From Mastigamoeba balamuthi (lineage: Eukaryota > Evosea > Mastigamoebida > Mastigamoebidae), in NCBI GenBank assembly GCA_902651635.1, contig CACRSC010000017.1:157066-221065 (forward strand): DNA of 64,000 nt. Direction: 5' to 3'. The notes beneath the pieces were generated by a model. It saw nothing but the letters and a program-made list of their open reading frames with translations, did not search any database and had not been told where the DNA came from. A program made the position numbers and the translations under genes. Below, in pieces: positions 50,936 to 61,421 of this stretch. Each line of letters begins with the position of its first letter. The first letter of the stretch is position 1.

Positions 50936-51234
50936 TGCAACTACAATTGATGCTTTGTCTTCTCCATGTTTAGCAGAATCGGTTACCCTTGCCGCAATAC
51001 TGAAACTCCATGCCCAAGCTTGGACGTATGGCCCGGCCCACGCTTGCTCCTGTCAAAGACAACAGGTGGATCACAAGACGCGCGAAAGATGGAGCTTTAA
51101 TATCTCGCTCTGCCTTGTGGCATCGTCCAGTAGGAGCCCTCGATACACCAACCTTGTTGGAATGAGATTTTGGGCTCAGAGCTGACAGATTCTTCAAATC
51201 TGGGTGCTCACTTACAACAACAAACGCAACGGCG

Positions 51235-53227
51235 ATGCAGAAGACACGTGCCGAGATCGAGGACAAGTTCAAGTGGGACCTGTCGCCTGTGTACGCGACC
51301 GACGCGGCGTGGGAGGCGGATTTCTCAGCCGTCACCCCGATGCTGGAGCCGCTGCTGCGCCTGCGCGGCCACCTCGCCGAGAGCGCCGCCAACCTCGCCC
51401 TCAGCTTCGTCACCAGCGACAGGCTCTCGCGCGCCATCGGCAAGCTGTACACGTACGCTTCCCACAGGCTCGACGAGGACACGACGAACACGCACTGTGC
51501 GGCAGCTCCGCCCCGCCGCAGCGCAAATTCAGTTTGAATCTCAGTGTGTTGCAAATGAATTGTTGTATCGCTTAATTTTCCCGGTCTGCGCTCTGCCTGC
51601 TGGCTGGGCGCTCAGACATGGGGATGAAGGACCGCGTGACGTCGCTGGACACCGAGGTCGACAGCAAGACCGCGTGGGTGAGGCCCGAGGTGTTCGCCGC
51701 GGACCCGGCGGTGATCGAGCAGCTCGGCAAGGCGCCCGAGATGGCGCCCTGGGCCAACGCCCTCTGCCGGATGCTCCGCGACCGCCCGCACACGCTCTCG
51801 GACGCCGAGGAGACCCTGCTCTCGCAGGCCGCCGGTGCGCCCCCTCCCCCTGCCAGCCACCCTCCCCGAGACTGAGGCCCTCTTGCCGGGGCGCAGACGC
51901 GCTGGAGGTGGCGCAGAAGACGTTTGGGATGCTGCTCAACGCGGACATGAAGTTCCCCAACGTCGTCAATGACAAGGGCGAGACGATCGAGCTGACCAAG
52001 GGCAACTTCATCCAGCTGCTGCAGTCGCCCAACCGCGACGTGCGCCGCGGGGCCTTTGAGGCCTTCTACGACACGATCGACAAGGTCAAGAACACGCTCT
52101 CGGCGACGCTCGACGGGCAGGTCAAGAAGCAGGTCTTCGTCGCCAAGGCCCGGCGCTTCGGCAGCGCCCTCGAGGCCTCGCTGTTCAAGGACGCCGTGCA
52201 GACGTCGGTCTACACGAGCCTCATCGACGCCGTCCACGCGGCGCTGCCGAGGTTCTACGAGTACATACGCCTGCGGGCGCAGGCGCTGGGCATCGAGTAC
52301 GGCAAGCTGGACATGTGGGACCAGCACGTGCCGTTTGTGAGCGACGCGGCCATGGAGGTCCCCTGGGAGCGCGCCTGCGAGCTCGTCGTCGAGGCCGTGG
52401 CCCCGCTGGGCGCGGACTACGTGGCGCTGGTCAGGCGCGCCATCGCCGAGCGCTGGATCGACGTCTACGAGAACGCAGGCAAGCGGTCGGGCGCGTACAG
52501 CGGCGGCTGCTACGACTCGAGGCCCTACGTGCTGATGAACTTCGTGCCCGACATTCACGGGGTCTTCACGCTGGCGCACGAGCTGGGGCACTCGATGCAC
52601 TCGTACATGACCAACCACGCGCAGCCGCACTCGGAGTCGCACTACCGCATCTTCGTCGCCGAGGTCGCGTCGACGGTCAACGAGGGGCTGCTGCTGCGCC
52701 ACCTGCTCTCGACGACCAAGGACGACCGCCTGCGCGCGTACCTGCTCAACCACAAGTGCGAGGAGTTCCGCACGACGGTGTTCCGCCAGACGATGTTCGC
52801 CGAGTTTGAGATGCTCGTGCACCAGATGGTCGAGCAGGGCAAGCCGCTGACGCCCAAGGAGCTCAACGACACGTACTACGCGCTCAACCAGCTCTACTAC
52901 GGGCCCGGCGTCACGTGCGACAGGCGCATCGCCCTCGAGTGGTCGCGCATCCCGCACTTCTACTACGACTTCTACGTCTACAAGTACGCCACGTCGTTCA
53001 GCGTCGCCGAGCGCGTCGTCTCGGGCATCGCCAGGGGCGAGCCCGGCGCGCTCGACAGGTACATGGCGTTCCTGAGGGCCGGCAGGACCAAGGAGCCCCT
53101 CGACCTGCTCGCCGACCTCGGCGTCGACCTGCGCAAGCCCGAGGTCATCGTGCAGGCCCTCGCCGAGTTCTCGGACAACATCGAGGAGCTCTCGAAGCTG
53201 CTGGCCTCGCTCCCCAAGAGCACCTAA
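51235..53227 (+). CDS. Oligoendopeptidase F-like zinc metallopeptidase (M3B)
   Basis: Cleaves oligopeptides in the cytosol. The zinc site is TLAHELGHSMHSYMTNH (HExxH) with the downstream Glu in EVASTVNEGLLLRHLL. PepF-type blocks include LDEDTTN near residue 84, DMKFPNVVNDKG, SGAYSGGCYDSRPYVLMNF and YYGPGV. The C-terminus is helical (VIVQALAEFSDNIEELSKLL). Three exons: 51235-51508, about 51616-51833 and about 51898-53227. Joins are CACT|GTGCGG...CTCAG and GCCG|GTGCGC...GCGCAG. About 605 residues, the usual size of bacterial PepF. The family is typically bacterial, so ancient lateral transfer is plausible. GC content and introns match neighbouring genes, so the gene is not recent. Confidence 0.93.
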
Positions 53228-53355
53228 TCTGCACCGCCAGAGGGGCGCTTGCCGGCCCTTTTCTCGTTCGAGACACACAACGTCGTTGCTGTGCTTTTTC
53301 CAGGGGGTCGGCAACGTGGTCGCTTAACGCTTATTCTCGCGCGGTGACGTCGGAC

Positions 53356-53373
53356 GGATTTTCGTATCTTGGG
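53356..53373 (+). promoter_or_regulatory. GTATCTT-type motif upstream of the elongase gene
   Basis: GGATTTTCGTATCTTGGG ends 60 bp before the elongase ATG. It is one of the clearest examples of the recurring upstream string. Confidence 0.4.
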
Positions 53374-53432
53374 CCGCGGTGCTTTTCGCCCAAAAACCCA
53401 AAACCCAACAGCACAAACCCACAGCAGAGCAA

Positions 53433-54318
53433 ATGGAGTCGTTCGTGAACGCCACCAGCAGGCTGCTGACCGAGTTCGAGTTCCACGAGGGCCTGCCGCT
53501 GGGGCAGCTGTGGATGCCCGTGGTAGCGTCGTCCCTCTACGTCCCCACGGTGTTCGCTGTCCGCGCCTGGGCCCGCTCGCGTCGGACGCCTGTCAACACG
53601 CACTCGGTCTCGCTCCTCTACAACCTCTTTGTCACGGTCCTCTCCTTCGCCACGTTCTGGGGCGCCTTCGTCCCCCTCGTGGGCCGTGCCGTCACCCTCG
53701 GCCCCAAGTACTCCGTACGAGACCTCCGCCCAAGCGACCCCCCCACCGGAACGAACCCCAGTCGGCCTGCGTGCTGACTGGGCTCGCCCGAAACGCGCGC
53801 AGGTGTGCAACCACGACGGGAGGGCGCTGACGGGGTCGATGGCGCTGGCGGGGTACGTGTACTACCTCAGCAAGTACCTCGAGCTGGCCGACACGGTGTT
53901 CCTGGCGCTGCAGGGCAAGAACCTGAGCGTGCTGCACATCTACCACCACGCGGGCATGCCCGTGCTGACGTACCTCTTCCTGGCCGACGGCACGATCATC
54001 GTGGGGTGGCTCGTCTGGATGAACAGCCTCATCCACACGTTCATGTACTGGTACTACTTCCAGGCCGACCGCGGCGTGCGCGTGGGCTGGAAGCGCCACA
54101 TGACGTCCGCCCAGATCGTGCAGCTGCTCGGCGCCCTGGCCTCGGGGTCCGCCAACGCGTGGTACATACGCGCGGGCGAGTCGACGGGGTCGCTGCGCCT
54201 GATCCTCGTCGCGATGGGCATGGACGTGCTGCTCATCTCGCTCTTTGTCAACTTCTTCGTCCACGAGTACCTCAGGGGCAAGGCCCGCAAGGCCGCCGCT
54301 GAGAAGAAGCTCAAGTGA
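53433..54318 (+). CDS. ELO-family very-long-chain fatty acid elongase
   Basis: A 3-ketoacyl-CoA synthase of the endoplasmic reticulum that extends acyl-CoA by two carbons. The family motif HIYHHAGMP (HxxHH) is present, preceded by KYLELADTVFLALQGKN (typical KxxExxDT). WMNSLIHTFMYWYYF follows. About seven hydrophobic helices are visible. Two exons: 53433 to about 53714 and about 53803 to 54318, with junction TACTCC|GTACGA...GCGCAG. About 265 residues. It ends with a Lys-rich ER-retention-like tail (KAAAEKKLK). The HxxHH form with preceding I and Y is of the general ELO type. Saturated versus polyunsaturated preference cannot be decided. Confidence 0.93.
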
Positions 54319-54507
54319 GCGCAGCCAATGAAGTGACCACAACGCCGCTTTCCTCTTTTCGCCGCTGCCAACGAGCCTGCAGGGGAATTCCGTGATGACG
54401 TCTGTTTGCGTCACAAGTGCGCAAAAACCCCCTCCTTTCTCGGCGAATCTGCACACGGGCGCCACAACACACAAGCATTGCGAAGTAGCAGCAAAAAAGA
54501 CTCGGCG

Positions 54508-57046
54508 ATGGCGCGCGACGGGTGTGGTGGCAACTGCACTGTGAGCGCGCTGCTCTTCCTGTACGTCGCCCTGCTGGGCCTCTGGCTGCACCACGTCTCC
54601 TGCCCCACCTCTGCGCCGGCCTCGGCACCGGCGGGCGTCGTCGTCTCCCCAGAGGTCGCGCGCGCGCTCGCCGAGGGCCGCGCCGTCGTCGCGCTCGAGT
54701 CCACGATAGTCGCGCACGGCATGCCGTACCCGCAGAACCTCCAGACGGCGCTCGACGTCGAGCGCGCCGTCAGGGACGCCGGCGCAGTGCCCGCTACGAT
54801 CGCCGTGATCGCGGGGGTCGTGCGCGTAGGGCTCGGCAGCGACGAGCTCGAGAGGCTTGCCAGAGGAGGCAGGGACGTGCCCAAGGCGACTACGAGGGAC
54901 GTCGCCGCGCTCGTCGCCGCAGGGTCTGACGGCGCGACGACGGTGGCGTCGACATCCTGGGCGGCACACGCGGCGGGGATCGATGTCTTCGTCACGGGGG
55001 GCGTCGGCGGCGTCCACAGGGGCGTCGAGGAGAGTACGTGGCATACAGTTGCCCTCGATCGCGCACCCCCCCCCCTCCTAATGGCTCGTTTTTTGATCTG
55101 TCACAGCGATGGACGTCAGTGCGGATCTCGTGCAGATGGGCAAGACACCGTTGTGCGTCGTGTCTGCTGGGGTTAAGTCGCTGCTCGATATCGGGAGGAC
55201 GCTTGAGTTCCTCGAGACTCAGGGAGTTACGGTTGCTGCCTACGGAACTGGTGCGTGTTTATGATCTCCCAAGGCAGCCCTTGGCTCAGTGATTCTTTCT
55301 TACCCAGACGAGTTCCCGGCATTCTTCACGCGTAAGAGCGGCTTCAAGGCCCCGATGCGTGTGGACACTCCGGAGCAGGTGGCCAAGATCATCGGTACAC
55401 AAGTGAAAGAACCCCTGGCCGACGCTAACCTGCGTTTGTTCAGACGCCTCTATCAAGCTCGGGATGCCCAGTGGCATGCTGGTCGCAGTGCCCATTCCCC
55501 AGGAGCACGAGGCAAGGGGTGCTGAGGTCGAGGCGGCCATCCAGCAGGCCCTCGCGGAGGTCAAGTCCCACAAGATCGTTGGCCGTGAAGTCACCCCCTT
55601 CATCCTCAAGCGTGTCGCCGAGCTCACCAAAGGAGAGTCGCTCGCCTCTAGTACGCCGCTGCCAACACTGCGTGGAACCTCAGCTCACTGGGCTTGTCAC
55701 AGACATTGCTCTTGTCAAGAACAACGCGAACATCGGGGCCAGGATTGCTGTCGCCCTTGCCGAGATCCGCAAGGCCTCTGCTGCGTCCGCGGCGAGCTCT
55801 TGGATCGGGCGTACCCTGGGCAGCATGTGCCAGTGCGAGTGGCCCCTCGAGAGCCTCTTCGCCGAGGCGGAGGAGCTCTCGGCCTCCGAGGGCACCTCCG
55901 AGGACCCCAACTGCGGATCGAACCCCGTCGTTGTTCTGGGAGGTACGCTCGTAGACGTTGTGGCCAGGCCGGACAAACAGCTGCTGCCGCGCACGTCGAA
56001 CCCGGGGTCTGTGAGCCTGCAAGTCGGGGGCGTCGGCCGCAACATCGCAGAGGCCATTGCGAGGCTTGATGGCCGCCCGTTCCTCATCTCTGCCGTTGCC
56101 AACGATTCCTTTGGCTCTATTGCTCTGTCCCATCTCCACTCTGCCCGGGTGGTGCGTGCGCATGCGCTTTCCCACATTGACTCGCACCGCAGTGCACTGA
56201 GGGCGTTGTTGTCATGCCGCCGAGCGATGCTGCGACGGCAGTTTTCACGGCGATCATGAGCGAATCCGGGGAACAAACCTACGCAGTGTCGGACACGCAC
56301 ATCCTCAAGAAGGTTCTGCCCTCCAGCATCCAGGACTTTGAGAGGAGTGTCTCCCAGGCCAAAATTGCTGTTCTCGACGGCAACTTTGGCCCCGAGACCT
56401 CGAAATCTTTCGTCGAGATGGCGTCGAAGCACTCCGTTCCGGGTACACTTCAACTTTCCTCTCTGATGACTGACACGCCTCTCCTAGTCTGGTTCGAGCC
56501 TACCTCGGTGGCTAAGTGTGTTGGGCCAATAGCAGCAGGTTTCATCTCGAAACTGACCTGGGTGTCCCCGAACCAAGATGAGCTCGTTGCCATGTCAGCA
56601 GCTCTCGGGCACCCGAAGCTGTCGGAAGCGCCCTCAGGTTCTGTCCTCACAGGCTCACACAGCGGCTTTCTGCCACTAACATTCCGGCAAAAACAGTCGA
56701 CGACGTTCGTGCAATGATAGTTACGTTGCAGAAGGCTGGCGTGCGCAACGTCCTCGCTAAGCTCGGCGCACGTGGGGTAATCGTCGGCCTGGAAGGCCAG
56801 TCTGCGAGCCAGTTCGTGTTCCTCTCGCCGCCCAAGCCCCGTGAGATCGTGAATGTCGCTGGAGCTGGCGACTCGCTCGTGGGGGCATCCGTGTGGGGCA
56901 TTGCTGTAAAGGGCTTGGATCCCGTCGCGGCTGTGCGCAACGGCCTCAACGCTGCCCGGATGTCACTCGAGTCTCGTTTCCCAGTCTCTCCTCTTCTCAG
57001 CCCTGCAGCTCTCGGCGAGGCTGCGTCCACAATAAAGGAGCTCTGA
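54508..57046 (+). CDS. Pseudouridine-5'-phosphate glycosidase / pseudouridine kinase fusion
   Basis: Two steps of pseudouridine breakdown in one chain. The N-terminal half is PsuG/IndA-like: [80 protein letters not shown] and [19 protein letters not shown]. The C-terminal half is a PfkB-family kinase: [40 protein letters not shown] and the catalytic [12 protein letters not shown]. Such fusions are known in fungi. About seven exons, several joins at phase 1 (for example GAGA|GTACGT...TCACAG). Residues 13-33 form a hydrophobic helix ([18 protein letters not shown]), giving a signal anchor that is unexpected for a cytosolic nucleoside pathway. About 740 residues. Exon edges between 56153 and 56705 are approximate. 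Confidence 0.9.
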
Positions 57047-57260
57047 GCACTTAGCTCGCACAAGAAAACAGTGTGATCAAGAGGCTGTGTTACATAGGGC
57101 CCAGGATGCGTAGGAGGAGGGAAGCCCATGCCTCTGCGATAGTAGCTCGTTGTCAACACGGCCTACTTCAGCAAGATTGGCACCGGATGAACAGAATCAG
57201 CAACCTTTGAGTGGCATCGTGAAAGGTCACGCCACGTCCACTGTTGTTTCAATTGACTCT

Positions 57261-58382
57261 CTACTGGAGCGACGGGAACACACTGTCGAGTAACGCGGGG
57301 CTGCTCCGGAGGTGTGCGTAGCTCTGCACCGGCGTGCCGTCAGCAAGGGAGTAGGTGCCCTCTGGCCCTGCCACGACGATGCGGGACCTCGGGACGCCAG
57401 CGTCCGCATAGCAGTCCACGTCGGTGGCCCTGTTCCCCAGACCCGCCTGCACGCCGCAGCCCGCTACCTCGGCCAGGCCCCTCAGCAACCCCGCCTTGAA
57501 CCCGCGCAGCTCCTCGGGCCTCGCCACCTCGCGCACGAGGCTCGCGACGGTCCCCTGGTCGCTGAGGAACAGCGGACCGTCGGGGACCCCACAGCCGCAG
57601 AGCAGCTCGCGCGTCGCCTGCGCCTGCGACGCGGGGCGGGCGCTGAGATAGACCAGGAGGTACCCCCGTGAGGCGATAGTGCGGTAGAGGTCCGCCACGC
57701 CAGGCCGGGCCCATGCGGAGCCCAGCAGGTGGCCGCGGACGTCGCTGCGCGTGATGGTGCCGTCGATGTCCGAGACGACGACCCGAGTCTGCGGACCGCG
57801 GGGCCACAGCCACGCGGAGAACTCGATGTCGGGCCCCAGGGCCCTCTGTGCTATCTTGTCGCGGATGCCGCGGAGCCTGTGATGGCGCGCATCTGCAACC
57901 GAGGATCAGTTGATTCGGGAGTGTGGAATAAATGAAAAGCGTATGACCTGACCCAATCATAAGACCCTCAAGCGATTCACGTCAACAAACGGATTTACAA
58001 GGGTATATGCAACAATTGTTGAGTTCCCAGGGCCCATAACACTTTCCAACCCCAACTGCCAACTACTACCTTCGACTCCTTCGCTCTCGAGACGCACGAG
58101 GCGCAGCGATGCGCGGTTCTTGCCGGGTTGAAGCGCCATCGCGTCGAGGTCGCTCGGGGAGAGGGCCACCGGGCCCGCGGCGTGGGAGGGGTCGTCGTGT
58201 CCCCGCACGGGGACGCAGACTGCTGTGGGGGCCCCATTGACGCAGAGGCTGGCCAGCAGAGCGCCATCATCGAGGCGCAGCCCCAGGCGAGGGAAGCTGA
58301 ACGAGAGCGGCGTGCTGGCCAGGGCGCCGTCGTCTGCTTGCGTAACAACGAGGTCCGAGGCCCCGCCGCCCCCTGTGGCCAT
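57261..58382 (-). CDS. Compact lipin-type phosphatidate phosphatase
   Basis: Lipins dephosphorylate phosphatidate to diacylglycerol at the ER/nuclear membrane. The N-LIP region is reduced to SDLVVTQADDGALASTPLSF and neighbours. The linker block ALQPGKNRASLRL follows. After one intron comes the catalytic LNS2 domain: RVVVSDIDGTITRSDVRGHL (DxDGT motif I, GH), YLSARPASQAQATRELL and GNRATDVDCYADAGV. The intron donor is either near 58068 (GAAG|GTAGTA) or nearer 58005; the acceptor is TTGCAG at about 57901. The choice alters a few tens of residues. At about 315 residues the protein is much shorter than human lipins (~900) or yeast Pah1 (862), having lost nearly all the disordered middle. Start ATG 58382. 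Confidence 0.85.
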
Positions 58383-59701
58383 CGGATAAGGCTCGTTCCC
58401 GTTTTAGCACAGATCTGCAATCTCACCGTGATAGGGCAAATCAACCGATGCAGGCTGGATCACCAGAACGCCATCCTCGAACCTGAGCGCCACTCGAAGC
58501 TAGAGCTTGACACTCCTGGATTGTCCGGCCACACAGCAGGGCTCGGCAAGAATAGTGATTTTGTGCCTGACTAGTAATCACTTGTAGTGAACAACAATTC
58601 TGATTATTTATTCATGAATATTCGTCATAGAGATTTGTGATATTGAAGATATTTCCCTTTGTTGATGTAATTTGTGACATCAAACTGCAGTTTCCCCACT
58701 GTGTTAGGGTGGTGGCTGAGAAGGGCTCCTGTGCCTTGAGCCTCTGCTTGCTCTCTGTGAGCATCTACTTGGGGGTGCCTCCACTGGCCACCAAGTGTCG
58801 GCCTCCGTGGTAGTTGCCAGTGATCCTGTGCAAGGGGGGCTGAGCTGGAGATGTTGAGAAATCAAGATATATGTAAATAAATTGATAAGCAATGACATAC
58901 GAATAGCGAATAGATGCCATTTGCATTACTATTCAATATTCATTCGGTAGAGGGCACAACTATTCATTCAGTCGCCGAGCCCTACCACACAGAACAGCAC
59001 CCTCAGGCGTGTCAGCGTCCAGAGCAGCTCCTGCACCCAAATCCCTCCTGCGCCTGCGGCAGTCTCTTTTTCACTGGGAGAAGATTCGGAATCAAAACAC
59101 CTCACAGATTATCTTCCGAAGATTCTCCAGTGGGCGCCCAATGAATCTCGCTGTTACATTCTTCTCTCATTGTGACAAAGTAGCAGCTGTTCATTTCATG
59201 GATTGTGTCAGCATCGTGATTCCCCCAGCATCCATTTGCACTCGGCTGCCCAGTGCAGCCTCCCGTGTGGTAATGTGCTCACGCGGCAACCAACCAGGCG
59301 TGCAATGTGACGTGGTGTTTGAGGGCTGAGGTGGCGGCTGCCAGTGTGCCTCTCAAGGTGACCGTGGAATGAAGCCACTACATGTGGTGGACACTTTGCC
59401 ACGGACTGTGAGTTGTTCCTAGCTGACCCTCTCGGCTACTGCGGTGACCTCAGCATGAAGCGTACAGGTGTGCAGGATGTTGGCGTGCGATGTGGCGTGG
59501 CTGAATGCAATGATGTCTCCTGCTGCTCCGTACCAGGTGTATTGTTTTGATCCTCATCGATCTAGATCCCGAGCAGTTGCGTCGAGTCGGGCTATGACCA
59601 GGCAGCACGTGTGCTGCGCTCTTGAAAAAAAACAAGCTTTGCTGTGTTTGGCCAGGGCCACCTGTGCCCGTGCCCTGTGCCCTGTGCTACCCTCGGCCCC
59701 G
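58383..59701. other. AT-richer 1.3-kb region without a recognisable gene
   Basis: The lowest-GC part of the window (TTATTTATTCATGAATATTC around 58604). It contains the lipin upstream flank (to about 58500) and the 3' flank of the polymerase subunit gene. No open frame has family resemblance. An imperfect hairpin lies at 59072-59133. No element ends, target-site duplications or RNA gene could be identified. Confidence 0.45.
59072..59133. repeat. Imperfect inverted repeat (hairpin)
   Basis: CACTGGGAGAAGATTCGGAA (59072-59091) is the near reverse complement of TTCCGAAGATTCTCCAGTG (59114-59132), with one bulge, a short mismatched patch and a ~22-nt loop. It could be a structured RNA, a miniature element remnant or chance. 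Confidence 0.5.
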
Positions 59702-61287
59702 CTACTTCTTCGAGAAGAAGGACATGAGGTTTGCCTGCTTCTTGGGTACCTTGGACGCCTGTGCCTGCTCGTCTGCAGCGGGCCTGGGCGCAGGCTTGGA
59801 CGGCGCTGGGGCCGCGGTCGCCTTCCTCGCCGTCTTCTTGGCCTTCTTCTCCTGCTCGTCCTGCGACACTGCCGCCCAGTGTCAGGAGAGGGGGAGTGAA
59901 TGAGGACTTACCCCAGTAGCCCTTCGTGTCAACCTTGGCGGCAGGCTCTGGCTGCGCGCAGGGCAGCTCCTCCGCGTCGCCCTCCGGCTCGGCCATCTCC
60001 GCGTCTGCCTGCTGCTCCTGGGCCATGGGCTCGGCCTCTGCCGCTGCCTCGGGCTCGGGCTCGGGCTCGCGCCTCGCGGGTTGCGGGCTCTGCGTGGGCT
60101 GCGACTGCGAGGACTCCGCCATACGCGCGTCCTCCTGGTCGCCCTCGTCCTCGTCCTCGTCGGGCATCATGTGCGCTACCCTGCGCTTGCGCTTCACGAC
60201 GCCATCGTCTGCCGCGCACAGGCCGTCAGTCTCTCGGCCGCTCCTGCGGCAGGGGTCAAAGGGGGTACGCAGGCACCGCTGCTCTCCGAGCTCTCAGACG
60301 ACGACGACGACTCGAGGGCACTGCGCTTGCGCCCCAAGTTTGACTTCCTCTTCTTATCCCTCCGCGGCTGCTCCTCCTCCTCCGAGTCGGACATGGGCAC
60401 CTTATCCTGCTTGGGCTCCTCCTTCACGGCCACGGGGGCCGCAGCGGGGGCAGGGGGCAGCGAGCCGTCCTGCTTCTTGAAGCCAAACGCCGTGAGCGAG
60501 CCCTTGGCCCCCTTGGTGGCAGCCGCCTTCTTCCCGCGCCCCCTGCTCCCCGCAGCCGCAGCCGCAGCAGCCGCGTGGTGCTTCTTGGTCTCGGCTGCGG
60601 GCGCCGCAGCTGCGTCTGCAGGGGCCGCGTGCGATGTAGAGGCAGAGGCAGGGGCCGCAGGGGCCGCCTGCTTCTCGGCCTTGCGTGCCATCTGCGGAGC
60701 TGGGGCAGCGGCAGCAGCGGAGGGGGCTGGCATCCTCTCGGGTCTCTTCACAGCTCGGGCACCCTCAAAGGCGACAGCGCTCTGCCTGCAGCGGAGGTTC
60801 TGTGAGACCCTCAGGGATAGGCAGAGGGCAGCGGGCACTCAACTGCCGCTGGGCTGCCAGGGGGTCGTCGCTGGGCGTCGCCCTGCAGTCCACGGCGGCC
60901 ACCATGCCCTCGGCGTCCCCCGACACGGCCCTCTGCACGCTGTACACGTGCGCCTCGGCGCCCTCGAGCCCCGCCTGGACCTCTGGCGCCCGCAGGAGGG
61001 CTCAGAATCAATTGATTCGGGGCAGCAGCGGCCAGAAAAATTAACAGCACACCGGAGAGCCGCTGCTGAGTGGCCAGGGCGAAGGTGTAGGCGGCCGAGG
61101 CGCGGGAGAGGCCCGAGACGAGGTAGAGGGGCTCGCACGAGGCTGCGTGTGCCGCCACGTAGTCGGCCAGCGCCGCCCGCGCGCCACCGCTGCTCAGCCC
61201 CAGGCGCTCCGCCAGCGAGCGGCACGTCACCACCTGGCGCTGGTCCTGCACCAGCGACTCGATCTCCTCCTGCACCGCGCTCTCCAT
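59702..61287 (-). CDS. DNA polymerase delta subunit 3-like (POLD3/Cdc27)
   Basis: A non-catalytic polymerase delta subunit linking the enzyme to PCNA. The N-terminal winged-helix region reads EIESLVQDQRQVVTCRSLAE then GARAALADYVAAH and LYLVSG, matching human POLD3 FVTDQNKIVTYKWLS...YDYV...YLVSG. The next exon gives EAHVYSVQRAV, matching SIHVYSIQKAM. The middle is low complexity (Ala/Pro/Lys, then acidic Ser/Glu) with a basic RRDKKRKSNLGRKR nuclear signal. The C-terminus is a canonical PIP box, QANLMSFFSKK, ending at TAG 59702-59704. About five exons from ATG 61287, total about 430 residues. KGSLTAFGFKK inside may be a second PCNA-type motif. Start codons of this gene and the Crinkler-type gene diverge, 134 bp apart. 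Confidence 0.82.
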
Positions 61288-61344
61288 TTCGCGCTGCGTT
61301 TACTGCTGCGGGCTTGGCGCCAACTTAAAGCAGCGGCAGAATAT

Positions 61345-61390
61345 CGCGAAATCCAGATATCATGCACGATATCTTCATATCTAGATCTCC
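61345..61390. promoter_or_regulatory. Clustered GATATC strings in a divergent promoter
   Basis: Within 46 bp between the two divergent starts are CCAGATATCATGC, ACGATATCTTC and CATATCTAGATC. This is the densest occurrence of the GATATC-type string in the window. Confidence 0.4.
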
Positions 61391-61421
61391 TCATCATTCC
61401 CTCGTGACCCTGCAGAGCTTG

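Noticed and set aside
58383-59701. Mobile element in the AT-richer gap
   Set aside because: No terminal repeats, target duplications or element-type coding region recognised.
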